This document shows, piece by piece, positions 37,373-48,925 of a DNA stretch of 64,000 nt. The notes below the pieces were generated by a model. That model did no database searches. It saw only the letters and a list, made by a program, of their open reading frames with translations, and had not been told where the DNA came from. The DNA comes from an uncultured Paracoccus sp. (lineage in GTDB: Bacteria; Pseudomonadota; Alphaproteobacteria; Rhodobacterales; Rhodobacteraceae). The translations under genes were made by a program, and so were the position numbers. The DNA lies in the NCBI RefSeq assembly GCF_947496875.1, contig NZ_CANMEH010000002.1, forward strand, positions 248,001 to 312,000, read 5' to 3'. Every line of letters starts with the position of its first letter. The stretch's first letter is position 1.

Positions 37373-38458
37373 ATGCCAGACCCCCGTCCCGCCCCTGATG
37401 TCTATGACGCGCTGTTCGGCGACCTGCCCGAGGGGTGGCGAGAGCGGAAGGGGCTGCCGCCGCAGCAGGGGAGTGAGACCGGCGCCCGGTCCGGTCCGGC
37501 TGCGTCTGCATCGGGTGACTCCGAGGTGACTTCATCTGATGCAGAAGGGCCGCCCCGGATCCCTGGCGCGCCGGAGTCCCCGTGGCAGCTGAGCTGGTCG
37601 AGCTGGGTCGCGGTGGCCAAGCGGACCGTCAGCGAGATCGGCCGCGACCGGGTCACGTCGGTGTCCGGCGGGGTCACGTTCTTCGGGCTGCTGGCGCTGT
37701 TTCCCGCCATCACCGCGCTGGTGTCGATCTATGGATGGGTCGCCGATCGGCAGACCATTTCCGAGAACATCAACCTGCTGGCCCGGTTCCTGCCGGCCAG
37801 TGCGGTGGAACTGATCGCCACGCAGATCGAATCGATCGTCTCCGCGCCCAAGACGGCGCTGTCGCTGGCCGGGATCGTCAGCATCGTCCTGGCGCTGTGG
37901 ACGGCCAATGGCGGGATGAAGGCACTGATCGCCGCCTTGAACGTCGCCTGGTTCGAAACCGAACGGCGGGGCTTCATCCGGCTCAACGTCGTCTCGCTGG
38001 CCATGACCCTGGGCGCGATCGTCATGGTGATCCTGCTGATCTCGGCCATCACCGTCCTGCCCGCGGTGCTGAAGATCATCGCGGCGGGGTCGGTCGTCGA
38101 GGATATCGTCAACCTCCTCCGCTGGCCGTTCATGCTGGCAGTGCTGCTGCTGGCCCTCGCGGTCCTCTACCGATTCGGTCCCAGCAAGGAAAACCCGGAA
38201 TGGCACTGGGTCACCCCGGGCGCCATCCTCGCATCCCTCGGACTGGTCGTCGCGTCGCTGCTGTTTTCCTGGTACGTCGCCAATTTCGCGAATTACAACG
38301 AGACCTACGGATCGCTGGGCGCCGCAGTCGTGCTGATGATGTGGCTGTGGATCGCGTCCATGGTGGTGATGGTCGGTGCCGAACTGAATTCGGAAGCCGA
38401 ACGCCAGATCAAGCTGGAAAATGGCGTCCCGCTGGAAGACAGCACCGACAAGAAGTGA
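37373..38458 (+). CDS. YihY/BrkB family inner-membrane protein
   Basis: The 361-residue protein has a Pro-rich cytoplasmic N-terminal region (about 1-70) and six predicted membrane helices. The pattern VTSVSGGVTFFGLLALFPAI (about 103-122), the mid-protein ALWTANGGMKALI and the NYNETYGSLGAAVVLMMWLW near the end are the conserved blocks of the family formerly called ribonuclease BN, whose true function is unknown. The ATG at 37373 has AGAGGA upstream; the in-frame upstream extension is rejected. A strong hairpin terminator follows. Confidence 0.9.
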   Translation: MPDPRPAPDVYDALFGDLPEGWRERKGLPPQQGSETGARSGPAASASGDSEVTSSDAEGPPRIPGAPESPWQLSWSSWVAVAKRTVSEIGRDRVTSVSGGVTFFGLLALFPAITALVSIYGWVADRQTISENINLLARFLPASAVELIATQIESIVSAPKTALSLAGIVSIVLALWTANGGMKALIAALNVAWFETERRGFIRLNVVSLAMTLGAIVMVILLISAITVLPAVLKIIAAGSVVEDIVNLLRWPFMLAVLLLALAVLYRFGPSKENPEWHWVTPGAILASLGLVVASLLFSWYVANFANYNETYGSLGAAVVLMMWLWIASMVVMVGAELNSEAERQIKLENGVPLEDSTDKK

Positions 38459-38485
38459 CGACTCCGGCGCCGTTCCAGCAAAACA

Positions 38486-38515
38486 GGAAAGGCCGCCCAG
38501 GTGGGCGGCCTTTCC
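38486..38515. terminator. Bidirectional terminator between BrkB-family gene and tig
   Basis: A perfect 14-bp stem (GGAAAGGCCGCCCA at 38486-38499 with its complement at 38502-38515) has A runs on its 5' side and T runs on its 3' side on both strands. It lies between two convergent genes and should end both transcripts. Confidence 0.9.
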
Positions 38516-38563
38516 GTTTCAGACTGTGATGCAGCCGACACCGGGATCGGCGGGGCGTGATGC

Positions 38564-39898
38564 CTAGATCTGGTCCAGCGCCTCGATTGCCTTTTCCAGC
38601 TCGTCCTTCGTGACCTCCTTGTCGGTCACGTTGACCTTGTCGAAGATCAGGTCGACGACCTTGTCCTCGAACAGGGGCGCTCGCAATTGCTGCTGCGCCT
38701 GCGGGTTCTGCTGGATGAACTCGAAGAACGCCTTCTCCTGACCCGGGAACTGGCGCGCCTGCTGCATTACCGCCTGGGTCATCTCCTGGTCGCTGACCTG
38801 AACCTCGTTCTTCTGGCCGATGTCGGCCAGCAGCAGGCCCAGACGGACCCGCCGTTCGGCCAGGCTGCGGTGCTCCTCGGTCGGCTCGATGGAGCCGTGA
38901 TTGTGGCCCTGCTCCTCGGGATGCTCTTCGTGCCACAACTGGTGCGCGATCTGCGCGGCCTCGGCGTCGACCAGCGCCTCGGGCAGCTCGAACTTGACCT
39001 GCTCGTCCAGCCGGTCGAGCAGCGCGCGTTTCATCACCGCGCGGCTCGCGCCCTTGTATTCGGCCTTGAGCCGTTCGGAGATCTGCGATTTCAGGCCTTC
39101 CAGATCATCGGCGCCGAACCGTTTGGCCAGTTCGTCGTTGATCTCGGCGGGCTTGGGTGCCTTGACGGAGTGGACGGTCGTCTCGAACACCGCCTCCTTG
39201 CCCTTCAGGTGGGGGGCGCCGTAATCGTCGGGGAAGGTCACGTCGACCTTGACCGCGTCGCCTGCCTTGGCGCCGACCAGCTGATCCTCGAAGCCGGGGA
39301 TGAAGCTGCCCGATCCCAGCACCAGCGGATAACCCTCGGCCTCGCCGCCCTCGAACGCTTCGCCATCGACGAAGCCCTTGAAGTCGACGACGACCTGGTC
39401 GCCCTGCTCGGCGGCCTCGCCCTCGGGCTTGCCGTCGAAATTCTGGGCGTTCTTGGCCAGGTTCTCCAGCGCCTCGGTGACGGCGGACTCCTCGGCCTTC
39501 ACGACCAGCCGCTCCAGTTCCACACCGGACAGGTCGACCTCGGGGATCTCGGGCAGGTTTTCGTAGCTGACGTTCACGACGACATCGTCGCCTTCCTTCC
39601 ACGTCTCGCCGTTTTCCATCTCGATCTTGGGCTGCATCGCGGGCCGCGCGTTCGACCCTTCCAGATGGGTGCGCAGCGCATCGTCGATGGCCTTCTGCAT
39701 CGCATCGCCCAGAACCCGGGGACCGAACTGCTTCTTCAGCAGAGCCATCGGCACCTTGCCCTTGCGAAAGCCCTTCATCTCGACCGTCGGCTGGGCCTCA
39801 GCGAGCTGCCGGTCCACCTCGGCGGCCAGGTCGGCGGCGGGCAGCGTGAAGCGATAGCCGCGCTTCAGTCCTTCGTTCAGGGTTTCGGTGACCTGCAT
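38564..39898 (-). CDS. tig: Trigger factor
   Basis: The ribosome-bound chaperone that meets nascent chains at the exit tunnel. The 444-residue protein has the ribosome-binding signature GFRKGKVP (about 43-50), an FKBP-type isomerase domain (about 155-245, with [15 protein letters not shown]) and a helical C-terminal domain. The ATG at 39898 has AAAAGGA upstream. A 7-bp hairpin (39924-39942) lies in the 5' leader. tig lies downstream of tRNA-Leu on the same strand, 147 bp away. Confidence 0.97.
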   Translation of the reverse strand: MQVTETLNEGLKRGYRFTLPAADLAAEVDRQLAEAQPTVEMKGFRKGKVPMALLKKQFGPRVLGDAMQKAIDDALRTHLEGSNARPAMQPKIEMENGETWKEGDDVVVNVSYENLPEIPEVDLSGVELERLVVKAEESAVTEALENLAKNAQNFDGKPEGEAAEQGDQVVVDFKGFVDGEAFEGGEAEGYPLVLGSGSFIPGFEDQLVGAKAGDAVKVDVTFPDDYGAPHLKGKEAVFETTVHSVKAPKPAEINDELAKRFGADDLEGLKSQISERLKAEYKGASRAVMKRALLDRLDEQVKFELPEALVDAEAAQIAHQLWHEEHPEEQGHNHGSIEPTEEHRSLAERRVRLGLLLADIGQKNEVQVSDQEMTQAVMQQARQFPGQEKAFFEFIQQNPQAQQQLRAPLFEDKVVDLIFDKVNVTDKEVTKDELEKAIEALDQI

Positions 39899-39915
39899 GG
39901 GCGTTCCTTTTGTAA

Positions 39916-42267
<2,352 letters not shown>

Positions 42268-42323
42268 TCCCACCACACGAACACTGACCGGCTGCCGCGG
42301 CGGCCAGAGAAAGAGGAGCGACC

Positions 42324-43730
42324 ATGCAGGTCAACGAGGTTCTGGATCTGATCAGGACGGAAGAGGTCGCCTATGTCGACGTCCGCTTCACGGATCCGAA
42401 AGGGAAGCTGCAGCACGTCACCTTGGACGTGAGCCTGATCGACGATGAGTTCTTTGAAGAAGGCTTCATGTTCGACGGCTCGTCGATCGCCGGATGGAAG
42501 TCGATCGACCAGTCGGACATGAAGCTGATGCCCGATCCGGCGTCGGCCTACATGGACCCGTTCTACGCCGAAAAGACGCTGTGCGTGCATTGCAACGTGG
42601 TCGAGCCCGACACGGGCGAGCCCTACGAACGCGATCCCCGCGGGACGGCGACGAAGGCCGAGGCCTACCTGAAATCGACCGGTATCGGTGACGCGTTCTA
42701 TTGTGGGCCCGAGGCCGAGTTCTTCGTCTTCGACGACGTGCGCTATTCCGTAACGCCCCAGAAGGTCAGCTTCCAACTGGATGCGGTCGACGCCGCCTGG
42801 AACACCGACACAGAATACGAGATGGGCAACACGGGCCACCGAGCGGCCCACAAGGGCGGCTATTTCCCTGTGAACCCGATCGACGCCAGCCAGGACCTGC
42901 GCGGCGAGATGCTGACCACGATGAAGCGCATGGGCATGAAGACCGACAAGCACCACCACGAGGTCGCGTCGGGCCAGCACGAGCTGGGGCTGATCTTCGG
43001 CGGCCTGGTCGAACAGGCCGACAACATGCAGAAATACAAGTACGTGATCCACAACGTGGCCCACGCGTACGGCAAGTCGGCGACCTTCATGCCCAAGCCG
43101 ATGAAGGGCGACAACGGGTCCGGCATGCACGTCAACATGTCGATCTGGAAGGACGGCAAGCCTCTGTTCGCCGGCGACAAGTACGCCGATCTCAGCCAGG
43201 AGGCGCTGTGGTTCATCGGCGGCATCCTGAAGCATGCCAAGGCGCTGAACGCGATCACCAACCCCTCGACCAACAGCTACAAGCGGTTGATCCCGGGCTT
43301 CGAGGCGCCGGTGCTGCGCGCCTATTCGGCGCGTAACCGCTCGGGCTGCGTGCGCATCCCGTGGACCGAGTCGCCCAAGGCCAAGCGGGTCGAGGCGCGC
43401 TTCCCCGATCCCTCGGCGAACCCCTATCTGTGCTTCGCGGCGCTGCTGATGGCGGGGCTGGACGGCATCCGCAACAAGATCGATCCCGGTCCAGCCTCGG
43501 ACAAGGACCTGTACGATCTGCCGCCCGAGGAGCTGGCCGGAATCCCGACCGTCTGCGGATCGCTGCGCGAGGCGCTGGAGGAGCTGGAGCGGGACATGGA
43601 TTTCCTGCTGCAGGGCGATGTGTTCACCCGGAATCAGCTGAGCGGTTATCTCAAGCTGAAGTGGGAAGAGGTCTACGCCTTCGAACACACGCCGCACCCG
43701 GTCGAATACGCGATGTACTACAGCTGCTGA
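42324..43730 (+). CDS. glnA: Type I glutamine synthetase
   Basis: Makes glutamine from glutamate, ammonia and ATP. The 468-residue length is that of the GSI-beta dodecamer. Visible signatures are MFDGSSIAGWKSID near residue 50, the ATP-binding KPMKGDNGSGMHVN and the adenylylation site Tyr397 in KDLYDLPPEE, so activity should be controlled by GlnE together with GlnB encoded just upstream. The ribosome site is AGAGGAG. Confidence 0.98.
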   Translation: MQVNEVLDLIRTEEVAYVDVRFTDPKGKLQHVTLDVSLIDDEFFEEGFMFDGSSIAGWKSIDQSDMKLMPDPASAYMDPFYAEKTLCVHCNVVEPDTGEPYERDPRGTATKAEAYLKSTGIGDAFYCGPEAEFFVFDDVRYSVTPQKVSFQLDAVDAAWNTDTEYEMGNTGHRAAHKGGYFPVNPIDASQDLRGEMLTTMKRMGMKTDKHHHEVASGQHELGLIFGGLVEQADNMQKYKYVIHNVAHAYGKSATFMPKPMKGDNGSGMHVNMSIWKDGKPLFAGDKYADLSQEALWFIGGILKHAKALNAITNPSTNSYKRLIPGFEAPVLRAYSARNRSGCVRIPWTESPKAKRVEARFPDPSANPYLCFAALLMAGLDGIRNKIDPGPASDKDLYDLPPEELAGIPTVCGSLREALEELERDMDFLLQGDVFTRNQLSGYLKLKWEEVYAFEHTPHPVEYAMYYSC

Positions 43731-43752
43731 TCGACCGCGCCTTCCGTCAGGG

Positions 43753-43790
43753 ACGCCCCGGCGCAAGCGTGCCGGGGCGTTCGTTCTTCC
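43753..43790 (+). terminator. Rho-independent terminator after glnA
   Basis: A perfect 10-bp stem (ACGCCCCGGC at 43753-43762 with 43771-43780) around an eight-base loop is followed by TCGTTCTT. It lies 22 bp after the glnA stop. Confidence 0.8.
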
Positions 43791-43910
43791 GTCCCGCCGA
43801 GTCCTGGCGCCCGATCCGGTGCGTCGCCGCCCGCGGCGACTCGCCGCCCGCTGTTGCAGGGGGCCCCCTTCGGGCGCTAAGCGGGCGTCATCCTGCTGAA
43901 TGAGGCACCG

Positions 43911-45221
43911 ATGATCCCCCGCTATGCCCGCCCCGAGATGACCGCGATCTGGTCGCCCGAAACCAAGTTCCGCATCTGGTACGAGATCGAGGCCCATGCA
44001 TGCGACGCCCAGGCCGACCTGGGGGTGATCCCGCGGGAAAACGCGGTGGCCGTGTGGCGGGCCAAGGACGTCACCTTCGATGTGGCGCGCATCGACGAGA
44101 TAGAGGCCGTCACCCGCCACGACGTCATCGCCTTCCTCACTCATCTGGCCGAGCATATCGGCGCCGACGACGCGCGATTCGTCCATCAGGGCATGACCAG
44201 CAGTGATGTCCTGGACACGACCTTCAACATCCAGCTGGTCCGCGCCGCCGACATCCTGCTGGTGGGCATGGACAAGCTGCTGGCCGCGCTGAAGCGCCGC
44301 GCCCACGAACACAAGGATACCGTCCGCATCGGCCGGTCACATGGCATCCATGCCGAGCCGACGACCATGGGCCTGACATTCGCGCGGTTCTACGCCGAAA
44401 TGGCGCGGAACAGGGCGCGGCTGGAAGGCGCGCGCGAGGAGGTCGCCACCGGCGCGATTTCCGGTGCCGTCGGCACCTTCGCCAATATCGACCCGGCAGT
44501 CGAAGAGCATGTCTGCAGGATGATGGGCCTGCGCCCCGAGCCGATCTCGACGCAGGTCATCCCGCGCGACCGCCACGCCATGTTCTTTGCCACCCTGGGC
44601 GTCATCGCCAGCAGCATCGAGAACATCGCCGTCGAGATCCGCCACATGCAGCGCACCGAGGTGCTCGAGGCCGAGGAGTTCTTCAGCCCCGGCCAGAAGG
44701 GTTCGTCGGCGATGCCGCACAAGCGCAACCCGGTCCTGACCGAGAACCTGACCGGTCTGGCCCGGCTGGTCCGCATGGCGGTGATCCCGGCGATGGAAAA
44801 CGTGGCGCTCTGGCACGAACGCGACATCAGCCATTCCTCGGTCGAACGGGGCATCGGGCCCGATTCGACGATCCATCTGGATTTTGCGCTGAACCGACTG
44901 GCCGGGGTGATCGACAAGCTGGTGATCTATCCCGAAAACATGCTGGCCAACATGAACCGGTTCCGCGGCCTGGTGATGAGCCAGCGGGTGCTGCTGGCCC
45001 TGACCCAAGCCGGCGTGTCGCGCGAGGACGCCTATCGGCTGGTGCAGCGAAACGCCATGAAGGTGTGGGAGCATGGCGCGGATTTCAGGACGGAACTGCT
45101 GGCAGACCCCGAGGTCACGGCGGCATTGTCACCCGCCGAGATCGAGGAAAAGTTCGATCTTGGCTACCACACCAAGCACGTGGACACGATCTTTGCCCGC
45201 GTGTTCGGCGCCCCGGCGTGA
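43911..45221 (+). CDS. purB: Adenylosuccinate lyase
   Basis: Catalyses two fumarate-releasing steps of purine synthesis. The 436-residue protein shows the fumarase/aspartase superfamily signature SSAMPHKRNP at about 265-274, the catalytic-region THLAEHIGADD and GRSHGIHAEPTTMG (His general acid). It has its own ATG at 43911 with GAGGCA upstream. The 180-bp gap after glnA holds the glnA terminator and two GC palindromes (43823-43840 and 43858-43869). Confidence 0.97.
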   Translation: MIPRYARPEMTAIWSPETKFRIWYEIEAHACDAQADLGVIPRENAVAVWRAKDVTFDVARIDEIEAVTRHDVIAFLTHLAEHIGADDARFVHQGMTSSDVLDTTFNIQLVRAADILLVGMDKLLAALKRRAHEHKDTVRIGRSHGIHAEPTTMGLTFARFYAEMARNRARLEGAREEVATGAISGAVGTFANIDPAVEEHVCRMMGLRPEPISTQVIPRDRHAMFFATLGVIASSIENIAVEIRHMQRTEVLEAEEFFSPGQKGSSAMPHKRNPVLTENLTGLARLVRMAVIPAMENVALWHERDISHSSVERGIGPDSTIHLDFALNRLAGVIDKLVIYPENMLANMNRFRGLVMSQRVLLALTQAGVSREDAYRLVQRNAMKVWEHGADFRTELLADPEVTAALSPAEIEEKFDLGYHTKHVDTIFARVFGAPA

Positions 45222-45305
45222 CCGACCGATCCGGCACACGCCACCCACTGCCGCCGGACGCGGCGGCGCGGCCGGGCTGATGCGCCGCGGCGGGCGTCGT
45301 CCAGG

Positions 45306-45449
45306 ATGACGAATGCGATCACCCTCGTTCTGGTCGTCTTGCTTCTAGCCATGTTCGTGCTGGACGCGACGGTCCTGCATCTGGACCTGCCGCTGCGCGC
45401 GGCCAAGGCCATCGCCGATCTGATCGAATGGGTGGCCTTCTGGAACTGA
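45306..45449 (+). CDS. Small (47-residue) membrane-associated protein upstream of gap
   Basis: ATG at 45306 to TGA at 45447-45449 encodes 47 residues: a hydrophobic N-terminal helix (about residues 5-20) and a C-terminal amphipathic part ending DLIEWVAFWN. From memory, Rhodobacterales genomes carry a similarly short protein ending in DLIEW-x-AFW just before gap, which supports this as a real gene. The third codon positions are GC-rich as in the neighbours. Function unknown. It lies 72 bp before gap on the same strand. Confidence 0.75.
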   Translation: MTNAITLVLVVLLLAMFVLDATVLHLDLPLRAAKAIADLIEWVAFWN

Positions 45450-45521
45450 CACCGGCCGGGGGATTTGCATTTCCCGCCGGTTTTCGGCATGGAGCATTCA
45501 AGTTTCAGCAGGAGTATGAAG

Positions 45522-46523
45522 ATGGCGGTTAAGGTGGCGATCAACGGTTTCGGCCGGATCGGACGCAACGTTCTGCGGGCGATCGTCGAGTCGGGGCGGA
45601 CGGACATCGAGGTAGTGGCGATCAACGATCTCGGCCCCGTCGAGACCAATGCCCATCTGCTGCGCTACGATTCCGTGCACGGGCGCTTCCCGCAGGAGGT
45701 GAAGGTGTCCGGGAACGCGATCGACGTGGGTCGCGGACCGATCCAGGTCTCTGCCGAACGCAATCCGGCGGACCTGCCCTGGTCGGACGTGGACGTGGTG
45801 ATGGAATGCACCGGGATCTTCACCAGCAAGGACAAGGCCCGGGCGCATCTGGACAACGGGTCCAAGCGGGTACTGATCTCGGCACCCTCCGAGAACTCGG
45901 ACAAGACCATCGTCTATGGCGTGAACCATGACACGCTCACCAGCGACGACATCATCGTGTCGAACGCGTCCTGCACCACCAACTGCCTGTCCCCGGTTGC
46001 CAAGGTGCTGAACGACGCGATCGGCATCAATCGCGGCTTCATGACCACGATCCACAGCTATACCGGCGACCAGCCGACGCTGGACACGATGCACAAGGAT
46101 CTGTACCGCGCCCGCGCCGCGGCCCTGTCGATGATCCCGACCTCGACCGGCGCGGCCAAGGCGGTGGGCTTGGTGCTGCCGGAACTGAAGGGCAAGCTGG
46201 ACGGCGTGGCGATCCGGGTTCCGACCCCGAACGTGTCGGTCGTGGACTTGGTGTTCGAGGCAAGCCGCGACACCTCGGTCGACGAGATCAACGCCGCGAT
46301 CAGGGACGCCGCGAACGGCGGGCTGAAGGGCATCCTGGGCTATACCGATGAGCCGCTCGTCTCGTCGGATTTCAACCACGACCCGCATTCGTCGGTCTTC
46401 CACATGGACCAGACCAAGGTGATGGAAGGGCGGCTGGTCCGCATCCTGACCTGGTACGACAACGAGTGGGGATTCTCGAACCGGATGTCGGACACCGCCG
46501 TGGCGATGGGCAAGCTGATCTGA
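45522..46523 (+). CDS. gap: Type I glyceraldehyde-3-phosphate dehydrogenase
   Basis: Interconverts glyceraldehyde-3-phosphate and 1,3-bisphosphoglycerate with NAD(P). The 333-residue protein has the dinucleotide-binding INGFGRIGR (6-14) and the catalytic SCTTNC with Cys151; the substrate-binding HSYTGDQ follows. The ATG at 45522 is chosen over the in-frame ATG at 45516 because CAGGAG lies seven bases upstream of the later one. Confidence 0.97.
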   Translation: MAVKVAINGFGRIGRNVLRAIVESGRTDIEVVAINDLGPVETNAHLLRYDSVHGRFPQEVKVSGNAIDVGRGPIQVSAERNPADLPWSDVDVVMECTGIFTSKDKARAHLDNGSKRVLISAPSENSDKTIVYGVNHDTLTSDDIIVSNASCTTNCLSPVAKVLNDAIGINRGFMTTIHSYTGDQPTLDTMHKDLYRARAAALSMIPTSTGAAKAVGLVLPELKGKLDGVAIRVPTPNVSVVDLVFEASRDTSVDEINAAIRDAANGGLKGILGYTDEPLVSSDFNHDPHSSVFHMDQTKVMEGRLVRILTWYDNEWGFSNRMSDTAVAMGKLI

Positions 46524-46551
46524 TCCGCCCCGCCCTTCGCACAGATCAGAA

Positions 46552-46577
46552 GGTCCGGCACTTTGCCGGGCCTTTTT
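46552..46577 (+). terminator. Rho-independent terminator after gap
   Basis: A nine-pair stem (46552-46560 with 46564-46572, one G-U pair) with a three-base loop is followed by TTTTT. It lies 28 bp after the gap stop. Confidence 0.9.
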
Positions 46578-46635
46578 CATTTTGGTCAAAGGCCAAGAAC
46601 GCGCCGGCTCTTGCCCGCAGCGTCGGGGTGCAGCC

Positions 46636-46941
46636 TTAGCGGCGGCCACCCAGACGACGGGCATTCGCCCGGGTCCGCTTGCCATAGGGTTTCAGCGCCG
46701 CCGCCATCACCTGATCCGACCGCGCCCCCCGTGATACCTCGCGCAGCGCCGCGCCGATCGACTCCGCCACGGCATCGCCCTTCTCCGTCACCATCCGGAT
46801 GTTTTCGGTCGAGGCGTGTGGCAGCATCCCGCACATACCCGCCACCCGCAGGCCAATGACATACTGGGAATCGGCGTACATCCGGAACATGTCGGTACAC
46901 AGCTTGACGCCGGATGCCATGTCGAAGGTCGGGTTATACAT
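46636..46941 (-). CDS. Small helical protein of the Rhodobacterales phasin-like / so-called antifreeze family
   Basis: The 101-residue protein is predicted to be almost all helix: an aromatic and Met-rich first half (MYADSQYVIGLRVAGMCGML), then an amphipathic EKGDAVAESIGAALREVSRG helix, ending in a basic KPYGKRTRANARRLGGRR. Rhodobacterales genomes carry several similar short proteins that databases label antifreeze or hypothetical. The third of three consecutive ATGs (46941) has AAAGGA at the right distance. A perfect PhaR-like operator lies 38-55 bases upstream, which hints at a polyhydroxyalkanoate-linked role; this is inference. Confidence 0.75.
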   Translation of the reverse strand: MYNPTFDMASGVKLCTDMFRMYADSQYVIGLRVAGMCGMLPHASTENIRMVTEKGDAVAESIGAALREVSRGARSDQVMAAALKPYGKRTRANARRLGGRR

Positions 46942-46978
46942 CATCATTCCTTTGTAATTATGCTGCTCAATTGGCATC

Positions 46979-46996
46979 ATGCTGCACAGGCAGCAT
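46979..46996. promoter_or_regulatory. PhaR-like inverted repeat (CTGC-N4-GCAG)
   Basis: ATGCTGC-ACAG-GCAGCAT is a perfect 7-bp inverted repeat in the gap between the helical protein and pyrC, and another ATGCTGC copy lies at 46960-46966. The core fits the CTGC-N3/4-GCAG pattern bound by the polyhydroxyalkanoate regulator PhaR in Paracoccus and Rhodobacter. Its distance suits control of the minus-strand gene. Confidence 0.5.
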
Positions 46997-47091
46997 AGCT
47001 TTGCCAAGTGGTTGTTGCGACAGGTGCGGGTGGTGCGCACGCTGGGCCGCTGGACTGGTCAACGCCGGTCGCGGTGATATAGATGCACCTC

Positions 47092-48135
47092 ATGACCAAC
47101 AGATTGACGCTTTGTCGCCCCGATGACTGGCACCTGCATCTGCGCGACGGAGCGATGCTTGCCGCGGTCGCGCCACATTCGGCCCGGTTGGGCCGCGCGA
47201 TCATCATGCCCAATCTCGTGCCGCCGGTCGTCACCGGCGCCGACGCGGCAGCCTATCGCGACCGGATCCGCGCGGCCCTGCCCGCGGGCGCGCCGCTGCA
47301 GCCGCTGATGACCCTGTATCTGACCGAAACCACCGATCCGGCCGACGTCGTTGCCAGTCACCGCGACGGGATCATCGCCGCGGTCAAGCTCTACCCGGCA
47401 GGGGCCACCACCAATTCGGCCAGCGGGGTGCGCGACTTCGACCGGGTACGCCCGGTGTTCGAGGCGATGGCCGCGGCCGGCATACCGCTCTGCGTGCACG
47501 GCGAGGTCACCGACCCCGAGGTCGACATCTTCGACCGCGAGGCCGTGTTCATCGACCGCGTGCTGGACCCGATCCGGCGGGCGACGCCCGGCCTGCGGGT
47601 GGTGATGGAACATGTCACCACCCGCGAGGGTGTCGATTACGTCCGTGCCAACGATGCGATCGGTGCCACGATCACCACCCATCATCTGGTCATCAACCGC
47701 AACGCCATTCTCGCCGGCGGCATCCGCCCGCATTACTACTGCCTGCCGGTCGCCAAGCGCGAAACCCACCGGCTGGCCCTGCGCGCCGCCGCCACCAGCG
47801 GCGATCCGCGGTTCTTTTCGGGCACCGACAGCGCGCCCCACCCGGACCGGGCCAAGGAAAGCGCCTGTGGCTGCGCGGGCTGCTTCACCGCGCCGAACTG
47901 GCTGCCCATCGTCGCCCAGGTATTCGAGGAAGAAGCGGCGCTGGACCGGCTGGAACAATTCGTCAGCCTGAACGGCGCGACCTTCTATGGATATCCGGCC
48001 AACGAGGACCGGATCACGCTGGTCCGCCGCGCCGATCCGGCCGGCGCCCCTGCTGAGATCCGCGCCGATCAGGACCGCGTCACCGTGTTCGATCCAGGCT
48101 TTCCGCTCCACTGGCATGTCGAGGATCCCGCATGA
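47092..48135 (+). CDS. pyrC: Dihydroorotase (type II)
   Basis: Cyclises carbamoyl-aspartate to dihydroorotate in pyrimidine synthesis. The 347-residue protein has the zinc-binding HLHLR at 14-18, a [11 protein letters not shown] segment near residue 98 with the lysine that bridges the two zincs, and later zinc histidines in HGEVTD and EHVTT, with the catalytic GTDSAPH. The ATG at 47092 gives the family N-terminus [20 protein letters not shown]; an in-frame ATG three codons earlier is possible. It is coupled to pyrE by an ATGA overlap. Confidence 0.96.
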   Translation: MTNRLTLCRPDDWHLHLRDGAMLAAVAPHSARLGRAIIMPNLVPPVVTGADAAAYRDRIRAALPAGAPLQPLMTLYLTETTDPADVVASHRDGIIAAVKLYPAGATTNSASGVRDFDRVRPVFEAMAAAGIPLCVHGEVTDPEVDIFDREAVFIDRVLDPIRRATPGLRVVMEHVTTREGVDYVRANDAIGATITTHHLVINRNAILAGGIRPHYYCLPVAKRETHRLALRAAATSGDPRFFSGTDSAPHPDRAKESACGCAGCFTAPNWLPIVAQVFEEEAALDRLEQFVSLNGATFYGYPANEDRITLVRRADPAGAPAEIRADQDRVTVFDPGFPLHWHVEDPA

Positions 48136-48803
48136 CCCTGCCCTTTCCCCCGGCCGAAGAAATCGCGCGCCTGTCCGCGCGGATGCTGCTGGAAAGCCGC
48201 GCCGTGCATTTCAATGCCGCGGAACCCTATACCTATGCCTCGGGCGCGAAGGGGCCGACCTATATCGATTGCCGCAAGCTGATCTCCTTTCCCCGGATCA
48301 GGGGGACGCTGATGGACTTCCTTGCTGCGACGGTGATGCGCGACGCCGGGTTCGAGGCCTTCGACAACGTCGCCGGGGGCGAAACCGCGGGCATCCCCTT
48401 CGCCGCGTTCATGGCCGAGCGCATGGGCCTGCCGATGAGCTATGTCCGCAAGAAGCCCAAGGGATACGGGCGCAATGCCCGCATCGAGGGCGCGATGGCT
48501 GAAGGCGAGCGGGTGCTGCTGGTCGAGGACCTGACGACGGACGGCGGCAGCAAGCTGAGCTTCGTCGATGCGATCCGCGACACCGGCGCGAGCTGCGCGC
48601 ATACTGCCGTGATCTTCTACTACGGGATTTTTCCGGAGACGACCGAACGCCTGTCGGCGCATGGCGTGACCCTGCACCACCTGTGCACCTGGTGGGATGT
48701 GCTGGCCGAGGCGAGAGCGCAGGCGAGTTTCGACGACGCGACCCTGTCGGAGGTCGAAAGCTTCCTGTCAGACCCCCGTGCATGGCAGGCGGCCCACGCC
48801 TGA
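48132..48803 (+). CDS. pyrE: Orotate phosphoribosyltransferase
   Basis: Joins orotate to PRPP to give orotidine monophosphate. The 223-residue protein carries the PRPP motif [13 protein letters not shown] at 128-140 and the [14 protein letters not shown] segment typical of alphaproteobacterial PyrE. It directly follows pyrC, giving two successive pyrimidine steps on one message. Confidence 0.96.
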   Translation: MTLPFPPAEEIARLSARMLLESRAVHFNAAEPYTYASGAKGPTYIDCRKLISFPRIRGTLMDFLAATVMRDAGFEAFDNVAGGETAGIPFAAFMAERMGLPMSYVRKKPKGYGRNARIEGAMAEGERVLLVEDLTTDGGSKLSFVDAIRDTGASCAHTAVIFYYGIFPETTERLSAHGVTLHHLCTWWDVLAEARAQASFDDATLSEVESFLSDPRAWQAAHA

Positions 48804-48848
48804 GCGGCGAGCACTGCGGCATGAACGCAACCAACGGTGGGCAGGGAT

Positions 48849-48857
48849 TTATCCACA
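48849..48857 (+). promoter_or_regulatory. Consensus DnaA box upstream of dnaB
   Basis: TTATCCACA, the strongest DnaA-binding nonamer, lies in the 122-bp gap between pyrE and dnaB, 69 bases before the dnaB start. A second, two-mismatch copy (ATATCCAGA, 48860-48868) follows at 11-base spacing. Confidence 0.5.
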
Positions 48858-48925
48858 GCATATCCAGATGGACCCTCTGACGGCCGCGTGAGATAGTCCC
48901 GGCACACAAGAGCAGGGACTCCGAC

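Noticed and set aside
43823..43840. GC palindrome GTCGCCGC-CC-GCGGCGAC before purB, with AGGGGGCCCCCT at 43858
   Set aside because: No T run and no match to a known operator; short perfect palindromes of G and C are common in this base composition.
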